Assembly: GCA_028278625.1 (NCBI GenBank)
Contig: JANQDY010000067.1
Span: 1-22,574 of the forward strand
From: Thermodesulfobacteriota bacterium
GTDB taxonomy: Bacteria; Desulfobacterota; DSM-4660; Desulfatiglandales; Desulfatiglandaceae
Direction: 5' to 3'
Length of the DNA: 22,574 bases
A model generated the notes under the pieces. That model had not been told where the DNA came from and made no database searches. It was given only the letters and a program-made list of their open reading frames with translations. Positions within the stretch are counted from its first letter, which is position 1; each line of letters starts with the position of its first letter. Positions 8,154-15,680 of the stretch are shown one piece after another. The position numbers and the translations under genes are program-made.

Positions 8154-10532
8154 ATGTTTGTAAAGGCGGATGACTTTCCATTTAAAAGCGTGCTCAGTTT
8201 TTCACCTTTGATTGACCTTTGGCGCGAGATGCTTTCCGAAGATAACGTCATGGAAAAAAAGATCAGGGACGCCATCGAGCATGATTTGAAAGAAAAACCG
8301 GAACTGCTTGAACCCATTTATGATTTAAGGATTGTGGCGGAAAACAGGGATCTGATCGACAGCCTGCTGGGCATTGTATTTCCCCCAGCTTTCAATGAAC
8401 TGGATTATGCGGCGGCATTTGTTCCTTTTCAGAACGATACCGTTTATGTGAGCCCCAGGCTTCAACGGCTCTGGCCGTCCAATGACTGCATGGATTTTGG
8501 GAACGTTTCAAGCCTGGATGCCGAACACTGGTCCATCGGCCGAATTCTAAAGGCGTGCGCTTTGGTTCTCGAGACCTTTTATGACGTAAAGTTTCCCCTT
8601 GATTTTCCGTTGATTGTCTCCATGAAGGACCCTGAAACGGATTTGCATCGGTACCTGAAGCTCGATTTTGACTTGCGGTTCGTGGAGGTGCAAAAGACAG
8701 GAAAATTAAAGCCCCTTTCCGCCGCTGATCGGGAGTGGATCCTGTCAGAAGGTGACGACCCCCGTCGCTGGCTCGAAATCATACCACCCGATTGCTTCGA
8801 GTTTCAGGGGTTTGGCGTCTGTCGGGCCGTGGATGTGACGGACCGGGAGGTGCTGTCCAGCCTCAAGCGGGATCTCATTGAAAAAGAATCCATCTTTTCC
8901 TCCGAAGGATTTTTGAGATTGCATGAAAAGCTGCGAATATATCTGGCTCAGTCGGATTTGAAAATGGATCTGGCGGCCTTTAAGGGAGACGATGTTCTCC
9001 TTTTGAATCCTGAGCACAAAATGGAGAAAGGGTGTATTTTCTCCGATTCGGAGCACCACATCAGGAACGATTTCAATGGTTCGATTTTCGCCAATGTGGT
9101 GGACAAAGGGGAAGAAGTGCTCATTCGCGATCTTCAAAAACACGAAAACAGATCCCCCATTGAGGAGCACATCCTCGAAAAAGGGTTTAGAAGTATGTTT
9201 GTGGCCCCCCTCTATTACCAGGACCGGATACAGGGGACTTTCTCGGTCAAATCGCCCAATGCCGAGGCTTTCAACACTCTGGACGTTCTGAAGCTTCAGG
9301 AAATTACGCCGCTTTTTTCCATGGCCATCCATCGGGGGATGGAGGAACTCAACCATAAGGTTCAGGCCATCATCAAAGAGAAGTGCACCGCCATTCACCC
9401 CTCCGTGGAATGGCGCTTTCACAAAGCAGCCCTTAATTACCTGGAGATGAACGACCCCACGGTGACGGAACTGGAACCGATTCTGTTTCCCGATGTGTAC
9501 CCCCTTTACGGGGTCTCCGATATTCGGGATTCCAGCGAATACCGCAATCGGGCCCTTCAGTCGGATCTGGTGGAGCAGTTGACCATGGTTCGGGAGATCA
9601 TCGGGATGGCCCACGCAAAGAAGCCCCTTCCCATTCTGGATGCCCTGAACTACCGGGTGAAGAAGACGATCCGGGAAGTCAAAGAGAACCTCAATTCCGG
9701 TGATGAAACGGCCAAGGCGGAGTTTATTCGAAGGGAAATAGAACCGGTATTTGATCATCTCATGGAAACGGATCCGGAAATCCGTAAATTGATCCAAGAT
9801 TATCGTGGGACCCTGGACCCCGCTACCGGCGTCATCTACCACGAGCGCAAGGAGTTCGAGGAGAGCATTTCCCGCATCAATGAGGCCGTCAGCGCATACC
9901 TGGACGAAGAAGAGGAGACGGCCCAGTCTTTCTTCCCCCACTATTTCGAAAAAATGAAAACCGATGGGGTGGATCATACCATTTACATCGGGGCTTCCAT
10001 GGTTGAAAACCTTAAATTTGATATGCTTTACCTCAAAAACCTGCGGTTATGGCAGCTAATGGTCATGTGCGGGGTGGCATGGCGGACAGAGGAAATAAAG
10101 GCATCCGCCAGTATGCCCCTTGAGGCGGCCCATCTGATTCTGGTGCAGGATACGCCCCTTTCCATCCGCTTCCGCCCCGATGAGCGGCGCTTTGACGTGG
10201 ACGGGGCCTATGATATCCGTCATGAAATCATCAAGAAGCGCATCGACAAGGCCGTCATCAAAGGGACCGGCGAGCGGCTGACCCAGCCGGGAAAAATCGC
10301 CATTGTCTATTCCCACGCACGGGAGATGCGGGAGTATTTGAAATACATCGATTACCTGCAGGATGAAAACTATCTTGAAAGGGGCTTTGAAAGGCTGGAA
10401 CTGCAGGACCTGCAGGGTGTGCACGGTCTTAATGCACTCAGGGTTGCGGTCAATATGGAAGCAGCCAAGAAACGCCCCTTTGTGGCGCCGGAATCCGTGG
10501 AAAAGGGTGTCGAAGCACTCCAAGCCGCCTAA
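8154..10532 (+). CDS. Large GAF-domain protein, function unknown
   Basis: 792 aa from the ATG at 8154, chosen because AAAGGA lies 7-8 nt upstream; a start at 8064 would add 30 residues with no ribosome-binding site. It has no signal peptide or membrane helix, so it is probably cytoplasmic. Residues about 265-400 look like a GAF domain (VLLLNPEHKMEKG, then VLIRDLQKHENRSPIEEHIL and FRSMFVAPLYYQDRIQGTFS). Residues 1-260 and 410-792 are all-helical-looking regions that I cannot assign. The C-terminal half has strongly charged helical runs (YRVKKTIREVKENLNSGDE, EAVSAYLDEEEET) and no kinase, GGDEF, EAL or output domain. It is followed directly (0 nt gap) by the YgiQ gene. Long GAF proteins of this type are common in Bacteroidetes and deltaproteobacteria without a known role. 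Confidence 0.8.
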   Translation: MFVKADDFPFKSVLSFSPLIDLWREMLSEDNVMEKKIRDAIEHDLKEKPELLEPIYDLRIVAENRDLIDSLLGIVFPPAFNELDYAAAFVPFQNDTVYVSPRLQRLWPSNDCMDFGNVSSLDAEHWSIGRILKACALVLETFYDVKFPLDFPLIVSMKDPETDLHRYLKLDFDLRFVEVQKTGKLKPLSAADREWILSEGDDPRRWLEIIPPDCFEFQGFGVCRAVDVTDREVLSSLKRDLIEKESIFSSEGFLRLHEKLRIYLAQSDLKMDLAAFKGDDVLLLNPEHKMEKGCIFSDSEHHIRNDFNGSIFANVVDKGEEVLIRDLQKHENRSPIEEHILEKGFRSMFVAPLYYQDRIQGTFSVKSPNAEAFNTLDVLKLQEITPLFSMAIHRGMEELNHKVQAIIKEKCTAIHPSVEWRFHKAALNYLEMNDPTVTELEPILFPDVYPLYGVSDIRDSSEYRNRALQSDLVEQLTMVREIIGMAHAKKPLPILDALNYRVKKTIREVKENLNSGDETAKAEFIRREIEPVFDHLMETDPEIRKLIQDYRGTLDPATGVIYHERKEFEESISRINEAVSAYLDEEEETAQSFFPHYFEKMKTDGVDHTIYIGASMVENLKFDMLYLKNLRLWQLMVMCGVAWRTEEIKASASMPLEAAHLILVQDTPLSIRFRPDERRFDVDGAYDIRHEIIKKRIDKAVIKGTGERLTQPGKIAIVYSHAREMREYLKYIDYLQDENYLERGFERLELQDLQGVHGLNALRVAVNMEAAKKRPFVAPESVEKGVEALQAA

Positions 10533-12299
10533 ATGAACGCTCTGCCAACGTCTCTTCCTGGGACCCCGCCTTTTATCCCCACAACCCGAAGAGAGGTATC
10601 CACACTTGGCTGGGACGGACTGGACGTGATCCTGGTGACCGGTGACGCCTACGTGGATGCTTCCCACATGGGGGTGTCGGTCGTCGGCAGGGTGCTGATG
10701 GATGAGGGCTACCGCGTGGGCATCATTGCCCAGCCGGATCTTGATAAAGAAAAAGAAATCACACGGCTGGGCGCGCCGGCCCTTTTCTGGGGGGTGACCG
10801 GAGGGGCTGTCGATTCCATGGTGGCCAATTACACGGCACTCCACAAGCGGCGAAAAAGCGACGATCTCACCGCCGGCGGCATCAACGACCGGAGGCCGGA
10901 CCGGGCCGTCATTGTCTATAGCAACCTGATTCGCCGGTACTTCAAGCGCGACACCTTCATTGTCATCGGAGGGATCGAAGCAAGTCTGAGGCGCATCTCC
11001 CATTACGATGCATGGAGCGACAGGGTTCGACGGTCCATCCTCTTTGATGCCAGGGCCGACGTGCTGGTCTACGGCATGGGAGAAGAGACGGTTTTGGCCC
11101 TTGCCCGTAAACGAGACAAGGGGGAATCCTTCAAAGATCTGCGGGGTATCTGTTACATCAGCGGGGATGTGCCTGCCCCTCTTGCCGGGTTTTCCGATGT
11201 GCCGCTGCCGTCCCATCAGGAAGTCTCAGAAAGCAAGGCCCGGTTTGCCCGCATGTTCCTCTCATTTTATGAGAACACGGATCCAGTGACCGGTAACAGG
11301 CTCTATCAGAAACAGGATACCCGGTATCTGGTCCAGAATCCGCCGGCCCGCCCCCTCTCACGGGAAGCCCTTGACCGGGTCCATGAACTCCCGTACGCCA
11401 GGGACGCGCACCCGTTCTACAAAACAAAAGGATCGGTGAAGGCCCTCGATACCATACGGTTTTCCCTGACCACCCACCGGGGATGTTACGGGGAGTGCCG
11501 TTTCTGCGCCATTACGGTTCATCAGGGGCGGCATGTGACCTCAAGGAGCCATGCCTCGATCCTGCGGGAAGCCCTCGGGTTTTCAAAGGATGCGCGTTTT
11601 AAAGGGGTGATTACAAATGTGGGCGGGCCCACCGCCAACATGTACGGCATTGAATGTGAACGGAAAAAGCGTCAGGGGGCCTGCGAGGAAAAAGGGTGTC
11701 TGTATCCCGGAATCTGCAAGCATCTTCCGGTGCATCACGGCCCCCAGACGAGACTGCTCAAGGCCCTATTGGCACTGCCGCGGGTAAAAAAGGTCTTTGT
11801 GGGATCGGGGATCCGGTACGATTTGATTCTCAGGGACCGTCAGAATGGCGAAAGCTATCTCGAAAACATCATACGGCATCACCTGTCCGGCCAGATGAAG
11901 ATTGCGCCTGAACACGTGTCTGATCCGGTTTTAAGGCTCATGGGAAAACCGGGCACGGGGCGCTTGGAAGACTTCCTCGAGATGTTCAACCGGCTCAAGC
12001 AAAAGGCCAAAAAGAACGTTTTTCTGACCTATTACCTGATGGCCGCCCATCCCGGATGCACCCTGGAACAGATGAAGGATCTCAAGAAATTCGCACGGAA
12101 AACCCTGCTTCACGTTCCCGAACAGGTCCAGATCTTCACACCCACGCCGGGTACCTGTTCAACTCTCATGTATTATGGGGAAACGGATCCCTTTACCGGG
12201 GAAAAGATCTTTGTGGAAAAGCGCTTGAAAGGTAAAAGGGCTCAAAAAAGCGTGATCATCGAAAGAAACATGAAGCGTGGGGGAAAGATAAGAAGATGA
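10533..12299 (+). CDS. YgiQ-family radical SAM protein (UPF0313)
   Basis: 588 aa. The N-terminal B12-binding-like UPF0313 region (about 1-300) contains LGWDGLDVILVTGDAYVD, YSNLIRRYFK, GGIEASLRRISHYDAW and YGMGEETVLAL. The radical SAM core carries the [4Fe-4S] cysteines C318, C322 and C325 in HRGCYGECRFC. A second Cys cluster, GACEEKGCLYPGICKH, follows near residue 380. The C-terminal IFTPTPGTCSTLMYY is typical of the family. The protein is predicted to bind a 4Fe-4S cluster and S-adenosylmethionine; its substrate is unknown. Its ATG follows the GAF gene stop with no gap, and its stop overlaps the next gene (ATGA). Clear Shine-Dalgarno absent, so translation is probably coupled. Confidence 0.92.
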   Translation: MNALPTSLPGTPPFIPTTRREVSTLGWDGLDVILVTGDAYVDASHMGVSVVGRVLMDEGYRVGIIAQPDLDKEKEITRLGAPALFWGVTGGAVDSMVANYTALHKRRKSDDLTAGGINDRRPDRAVIVYSNLIRRYFKRDTFIVIGGIEASLRRISHYDAWSDRVRRSILFDARADVLVYGMGEETVLALARKRDKGESFKDLRGICYISGDVPAPLAGFSDVPLPSHQEVSESKARFARMFLSFYENTDPVTGNRLYQKQDTRYLVQNPPARPLSREALDRVHELPYARDAHPFYKTKGSVKALDTIRFSLTTHRGCYGECRFCAITVHQGRHVTSRSHASILREALGFSKDARFKGVITNVGGPTANMYGIECERKKRQGACEEKGCLYPGICKHLPVHHGPQTRLLKALLALPRVKKVFVGSGIRYDLILRDRQNGESYLENIIRHHLSGQMKIAPEHVSDPVLRLMGKPGTGRLEDFLEMFNRLKQKAKKNVFLTYYLMAAHPGCTLEQMKDLKKFARKTLLHVPEQVQIFTPTPGTCSTLMYYGETDPFTGEKIFVEKRLKGKRAQKSVIIERNMKRGGKIRR

Positions 12300-13402
12300 T
12301 TTTTCAAAACCGCTGCAGGCAAAAGGGGAGGGGGCATTTCAGGCGACGATGGCGCCTGGACCTGGCCCTTCTGATTATGCTACTATCCGCGGGCTGCTCG
12401 CAAGCAGAGACCCTAAGGGAGAAACCCCAACCGAAAGCCGGTCCAATGACCCTTCAGGAAATCGCCCAAGAAAAACGCCATCACGGCCCCGACCGTTTCA
12501 TCAACCCTTTTGCCCCTCCCAGAAAACATGGGCTCAGAGAATTCCTGAAATGGAAACTCTTCTCTGAAAACCAATTCAGGGAAATGTACGAAGATGAACC
12601 AACAAATCCGGTGAAGATCGATTGGAAGCCCATCATCGGTTACGAGGGGCTTTCCATCACCTTCATCACCCATGCCACGGTGCTCATACGGGATCAAGGG
12701 GTGTCGATGCTGTTGGACCCGGTGTTTTTCGGCATTTTCCCCACTTTCAAGAATTTCACGCCCCTTGAATTCGATATCGACACCATGCCCAAAACCGACC
12801 ACATCCTCATCACCCACGGCCATTATGATCATCTGGACAAGGACACCCTCTCGGTCTTTCCCCCTGATACCCACGTGATCACCCCGCTCGGGTATGATAC
12901 CATTTTTTCATCCCTTAACATGACGAACCATACCCAACTGGACTGGTTTGACACCGTGAACGACGGTGAGCGAGAGATCATTCTGCTTCCCTGCAACCAC
13001 TGGACCATGCGCAACCCATTCACGGGACCCAATCGGGACCTTTGGGGAGGGTATCTCATCCGCACCAAAACAGGCCCCACCATTTATATCAGCGGGGATA
13101 CGGCCTATTTTGAGGGATTCAAGGAGATCGGTGAACGGTATGATATTGATCTTGCCGTCTTGAGCGTTGGCGCCTACGAACCCCGCTGGTTCATGAAGCA
13201 AAGCCACATGAACCCGGCCGAAGCGGTTCAGGCCGCAAAAGACCTGGGAGCCAAAAAAATACTGATCGTTCACTGGGGAACCTTCCGGCTGGGGGATGAG
13301 CCGGTCCACTTCCCCATTGATGATGTGAAGCGGGAGCTTCAAAAAGAGAACATGACCGAGAGACTCATTGATATCCGTCACGGGGAAACGTATTTTTTTT
13401 GA
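12296..13402 (+). CDS. NAPE-PLD-like metallo-beta-lactamase-fold hydrolase, lipoprotein
   Basis: 368 aa. The start overlaps the YgiQ stop by 4 nt. The N-terminus FRRRWRLDLALLIMLLSAGC is a lipoprotein signal with lipobox LSAGC (Cys34). The preceding RRRWRLD is weakly twin-arginine-like. The zinc site is readable: THGHYDHLD (173-181; H174, H176, D178, H179), H235 in CNHW, D268 in SGDTAYF and H326 in VHWGTF. The order and the CNHWTMRN / GDTAYF / HWGTFRLGDEP context match the N-acyl-phosphatidylethanolamine phospholipase D (NAPE-PLD) / RomA-UlaG-like branch. It probably acts on a phosphodiester or ester at a membrane surface; the real substrate is unknown. It closes the three-gene operon. Confidence 0.9.
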   Translation: MIFQNRCRQKGRGHFRRRWRLDLALLIMLLSAGCSQAETLREKPQPKAGPMTLQEIAQEKRHHGPDRFINPFAPPRKHGLREFLKWKLFSENQFREMYEDEPTNPVKIDWKPIIGYEGLSITFITHATVLIRDQGVSMLLDPVFFGIFPTFKNFTPLEFDIDTMPKTDHILITHGHYDHLDKDTLSVFPPDTHVITPLGYDTIFSSLNMTNHTQLDWFDTVNDGEREIILLPCNHWTMRNPFTGPNRDLWGGYLIRTKTGPTIYISGDTAYFEGFKEIGERYDIDLAVLSVGAYEPRWFMKQSHMNPAEAVQAAKDLGAKKILIVHWGTFRLGDEPVHFPIDDVKRELQKENMTERLIDIRHGETYFF

Positions 13403-13406
13403 GAGT

Positions 13407-13431
13407 CCGGAATCCAGAATCCGGAATCCAG
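13407..13431. repeat. Short tandem repeat (two copies of CCGGAATCCAG)
   Basis: CCGGAATCCAG occurs at 13407-13417 and 13421-13431 just after the stop of the hydrolase gene, separated by AAT. It marks the start of the repeat-rich accessory stretch. No function can be assigned. Confidence 0.6.
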
Positions 13432-13500
13432 GCGTCAGCATATGATATTTGGCACCTGTCTCCTGTTTTGCATTCCGAGGAACCGGTCAAGTGGTTGACT

Positions 13501-13536
13501 AAATGAATACCACCAGTTCACTGGTGGTATTCATTT
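13501..13536. repeat. Perfect 36-bp palindrome (17-bp arms, 2-nt centre)
   Basis: AAATGAATACCACCAGT, then TC, then its exact reverse complement. It would make an uninterrupted 17-bp stem. It lies about 100 nt after the end of the operon and directly before a beheaded PIN-domain gene. There is no clean T-run, only TTTGCTTTG, so a terminator role is possible but not typical. Both arms contain AATACCACCA, which also occurs inside the vapBC promoter at 14684-14693, so an operator for the ribbon-helix-helix antitoxin is an alternative. Confidence 0.8.
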
Positions 13537-13543
13537 GCTTTGT

Positions 13544-13711
13544 GACCAAAAAGATCTGATTTTGAATGCGCTGATCATATATGGCGAAAAGAACATTGAT
13601 TATGTAGACGCGGTGAATGCGTTAATCCTGAAGGAAAGGGGTATCGAAGAACTCTATTCCTATGACAAGCATTTTGACAGGATCGACTGGCTGAAGAGGC
13701 AGGCGCCATAG
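13544..13711 (+). pseudogene. C-terminal remnant of a PIN-domain (VapC-type) toxin
   Basis: An open frame of 55 codons plus TAG encodes DQKDLILNALIIYG... and ends in ELYSYDKHFDRIDWLKRQ. This is the typical last part of a PIN RNase: the conserved Asp in YVDAVNALIL and the SYDKHFDRI block near the C-terminus. The N-terminal half, including the first catalytic Asp, is missing. Upstream the frame runs into the perfect palindrome at 13501-13536 and then a TGA at 13496-13498, with no usable start. It is therefore a truncated, presumably inactive toxin relic on the opposite strand from the intact vapBC pair 280 nt further on. Confidence 0.75.
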
Positions 13712-13783
13712 AAACGGTCTTCAATGTCGCTTTGCTCTCGCCATTAAGTTCGGATAAAAGCGGCCTTTTTACCCCCCAAAAAT

Positions 13784-13845
13784 CTCAATATAAGCCTGTT
13801 TTAGCGGCCAAAACAATAGTTATTCTTTGATATCAGGTTCTTGCG
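13784..13845. repeat. Direct repeat copy A (~63 bp), left of vapBC
   Basis: It aligns with 14850-14912 over CTCAATA/CTCATA, then AAGCCTGTTTTARCGGCCAAAA, ATAGTT and TTTGATATCAGGTKCTTGC, at roughly 85% identity with a few single-base gaps. The core GTTTTAGCGGCCAAAAC is itself nearly palindromic. Right after it comes a C-rich tract with AAGCCC/CAGCCC units (13857-13882). Copies A and B lie in the same orientation about 1.07 kb apart and bracket vapBC. Confidence 0.75.
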
Positions 13846-13989
13846 TTCAACCGATCCAAGCCCAAAGCAGCCCGAAGCCCACCATTGAAAATAGCTCATA
13901 ACCTTACGTGCCCGAAACGATGATCAAGACCGCAAATTCGCTGCCGTCTTTGTCCTTTGCCCCCGTCAAATGAGCATCAAATCATACTA

Positions 13990-14409
13990 TCAATCATAGG
14001 GAGAAATTATTGGAATAATTTGTCTCTTGTTTTTTCGGTAGATGCTAAAATCAGTATCAATCGTAAAAACGGAGCTTTCGGGGTATACTTCCGCCATTTT
14101 CACCAGACAGGCATCTGCCAACGACATCGGAACATTGGAATATTTCTGCGAGAGCCAAGCAATTTGGTCTATATGTTCAATCATTATGAAAGGAATATGC
14201 AGGATCCTTCGTTTGAGAAGTTCAAAAACAGCTACTTGTCCTCCATCAAGACCGCCGAGAAGAAAACATGCCTCTGATAAAACGGCTTCACAAGTTAACA
14301 AAGGAGGTTCAATCTGTGCCCATTGCAGTGTTGCCCACTGATGGTATTTGTCACTGCCGTTAAGAATCGCCACGAGGGGCCCGGTGTCCAAAATAACGCG
14401 TCGCTTCAT
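13990..14409 (-). CDS. PIN-domain ribonuclease toxin (VapC-type)
   Basis: 139 aa, the usual size of a VapC toxin. The acidic metal-binding residues of the PIN fold are all visible: D8 in VILDTGPLVA, E46 in CEAVLSEA, D99 in MSLADACLV, and D118/D120 in FTIDTDF. It would cleave RNA (tRNA or rRNA in studied homologues) using Mg2+/Mn2+. ATG overlaps the antitoxin stop (ATGA, 14406-14409), the classic arrangement that couples toxin to antitoxin translation. Length and motifs look intact, so it is likely functional. Base composition and the flanking repeats suggest acquisition with the island. Confidence 0.93.
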   Translation of the reverse strand: MKRRVILDTGPLVAILNGSDKYHQWATLQWAQIEPPLLTCEAVLSEACFLLGGLDGGQVAVFELLKRRILHIPFIMIEHIDQIAWLSQKYSNVPMSLADACLVKMAEVYPESSVFTIDTDFSIYRKNKRQIIPIISPYD

Positions 14410-14645
14410 TTGCCGTAACCACGCATGTGCTTTTTTTCAAAAGATAGGTCGGTCGGTCCCTTGACACATCCCACAAGATCTTTAGCAAGATCTAAACAGG
14501 ATCCTTTTGGGGTGCGATTATCTCCTTCTATAAATGTCTCAATGGCTTCTCTCAACAGTGCAGACCTATTTTGTCCTCTTTCCCTCGCCATGGAATTAAG
14601 CTCTAAGAGTAATGATTCCGGTAATTTGAGTGATATAGTTTTCAT
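14406..14645 (-). CDS. Ribbon-helix-helix antitoxin (VapB-type)
   Basis: 79 aa starting MKTISLKLPESLLLELNSMA. It has a beta-strand (TISLKLP) followed by two helices (ESLLLELNSMARERGQ, then SALLREAIETFI), the ribbon-helix-helix fold of RHH antitoxins. The C-terminal tail (about 50-79) would wrap the toxin. The start at 14645 is preceded by AGGAGAGGAG. The frame runs back to 14993 but that extension is non-coding repeat and promoter DNA. As for other antitoxins, autorepression of the operon by the antitoxin-toxin complex is expected from family knowledge; a candidate site lies at 14684-14693. Confidence 0.92.
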   Translation of the reverse strand: MKTISLKLPESLLLELNSMARERGQNRSALLREAIETFIEGDNRTPKGSCLDLAKDLVGCVKGPTDLSFEKKHMRGYGK

Positions 14646-14678
14646 AATGCTCCTCTCCTGTGATACAAGTACTCCTGA

Positions 14679-14707
14679 AGGGTAATACCACCATGAATCT
14701 ATGTCAA
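14679..14707 (-). promoter_or_regulatory. vapBC promoter with candidate operator
   Basis: On the minus strand a perfect -35 TTGACA (14702-14707) is followed after 17 nt by TACCCT (14679-14684), a weak -10. The spacer contains TGGTGGTATT (14684-14693, AATACCACCA on plus), identical to a 10-bp part of both arms of the palindrome at 13501-13536. A repressor sitting there would block RNA polymerase, as expected for an RHH antitoxin. The promoter call is moderate; the operator call is inference. Confidence 0.5.
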
Positions 14708-14720
14708 GGATATGTAAAAG

Positions 14721-14852
14721 AAAAAGGGGGCAAGTCTGCCCTTGGCCCATTTCGTCAAGAGATCTCAATCCCCAGTTTATCTTCGGACATGCTATTATTG
14801 CCAATTCGTTCGAGACTTGGAGGTGAGTCAAGGGCAGACTTAACCCCTTCTC
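14721..14852. mobile_element. MITE/REP-like element with 24-bp terminal inverted repeats
   Basis: Left arm 14721-14744 and right arm 14829-14852 are inverted copies matching at 20 of 24 positions. The inner 13 bp (AAGTCTGCCCTTG) is perfect. The whole unit is 132 bp and holds no ORF of note. Its right arm abuts direct-repeat copy B. Size, arms and lack of coding fit a miniature inverted-repeat element or a REP-type palindromic element mobilised in trans. No target-site duplication could be confirmed. Confidence 0.6.
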
Positions 14853-14912
14853 ATACAAGCCTGTTTTAACGGCCAAAATTGATAGTTTTCCTTTTGATAT
14901 CAGGTGCTTGCT
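14850..14912. repeat. Direct repeat copy B (~63 bp), right of vapBC
   Basis: Diverged direct copy of 13784-13845 (shared blocks AAGCCTGTTTTA, CGGCCAAAA, ATAGTT, TTTGATATCAGGT, CTTGC). Like copy A it is immediately followed by a C-rich tract of CAGCCCA/CAGCCCC units, here longer (14919-15000). Confidence 0.75.
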
Positions 14913-15002
14913 GTGGACGACCCCAGCCCACCCAGCCCCACCAGCCCCACAGCCCAACGCCCATACACATGCAGCAACAGCCCAACAGCCCACATGCCCA
15001 CG
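14913..15002. repeat. Degenerate CAGCCCA tract; G-quadruplex-capable on the minus strand
   Basis: The plus strand repeats CAGCCCA, CAGCCCC and CAACAGCCCA. Read on the minus strand it gives many G3-G4 runs separated by 1-5 nt around 14920-14960 (GGG-CTGT-GGGG-CTGGT-GGGG-CT-GGG-T-GGG), a textbook G4 motif. It lies just past the stop of the 12-Cys secreted protein, so it would be in the 3' end of that transcript. No T-run terminator is visible there. Confidence 0.6.
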
Positions 15003-15680
15003 TTATCCATCCCCGTCCCCTAGACCGACAACGCTCAGACCCTCCCCACAACACCAAACCTCAGGCTGGTAACAACAACTAATATAACCACAGTTGTCCG
15101 AGACCCTCCGGACTTCAAGTGGGTGGGACGAATCATCATTCAGAACCCTGCAGCCTTCACTCAATGGAAGACGAAATTTTACGCCCCGCCCGTTTTGAAT
15201 CTCAAAGTAGCAGGTATATGCCCAGCGGGTAGCGGCCGGGTCCGGGGAGATCTCCGGATCAGAGGAGGTTCCCGGCGGCATGGGGCCCTCCGCATTGGTC
15301 AGAAACGGGGTATCAAGAGGGATATATTCAGCATCATCGTCATCACTGCGATCATCAAAATTTTCCATAAGGTAATCTACATTGAGGAGTAATCTTGAAC
15401 AATCAAAACCGTCCGGATTTATGCCCCTGTAATTGAGTAACTCGGCCGGTAATTCCCAGGGAATAACCAAGTAGTTTCGTTGTTCAAAGTAAGGGCTATT
15501 ACGACCAATACATTCATGGGCCGGGTTCAGATACCAGGGGGTGCAGGAAACACAGTCCGGTTCATCGCCGGGCGCGTCCACGCATTCCGCGGGCGGGTCG
15601 CCATGGGCTTCGTATATATGATCCCCGCTCCAAAGAACCATAAACAGCATCATGAAGAGCCCCAGCAGCTTTTTGGCCAT
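15003..15680 (-). CDS. Secreted 12-cysteine hypothetical protein
   Basis: 225 aa from the ATG at 15680, preceded by AGGAGA at about 8 nt; an upstream ATG at 15698 adds six residues. Residues 1-27 look like a Sec signal peptide (MAKKLLGLFMMLFMVLWSG). The mature part has 12 Cys, including C-x2-C (DCVSC) near the start and paired CC doublets (ISCCYQ, VWCCGEG) near the end, which suggests periplasmic or surface disulfides. An Asp run (DDRSDDDDAEY, about 110-120) could bind cations. No family is recognised. The gene begins 31 nt after the stop of the FG-GAP lipoprotein on the same strand and very probably shares its transcript, so a joint role at the cell surface is inferred. Confidence 0.7.
   Translation of the reverse strand: MAKKLLGLFMMLFMVLWSGDHIYEAHGDPPAECVDAPGDEPDCVSCTPWYLNPAHECIGRNSPYFEQRNYLVIPWELPAELLNYRGINPDGFDCSRLLLNVDYLMENFDDRSDDDDAEYIPLDTPFLTNAEGPMPPGTSSDPEISPDPAATRWAYTCYFEIQNGRGVKFRLPLSEGCRVLNDDSSHPLEVRRVSDNCGYISCCYQPEVWCCGEGLSVVGLGDGDG

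Noticed and set aside
8745..9977. 410-codon minus-strand frame antisense to the GAF gene
   Set aside because: The plus strand has the ribosome-binding site, GAF motifs and operon spacing; the antisense peptide shows no domain.
10056..11216. 386-codon minus-strand frame over the GAF/YgiQ junction
   Set aside because: Covers two convincing plus-strand genes; His/Gly/Pro-rich shadow typical of high-GC antisense.
13904..13981. 25-codon minus-strand fragment with protein-like codons (LTGAKDKDGSEFAVLIIVSG) after vapC
   Set aside because: No start codon and too short to assign; could be a relic but could equally be chance.
14646..14993. N-terminal extension of the antitoxin frame
   Set aside because: It crosses the promoter, the MITE-like element and the C-rich repeat; the Met at 14645 has the ribosome-binding site and begins the RHH fold.
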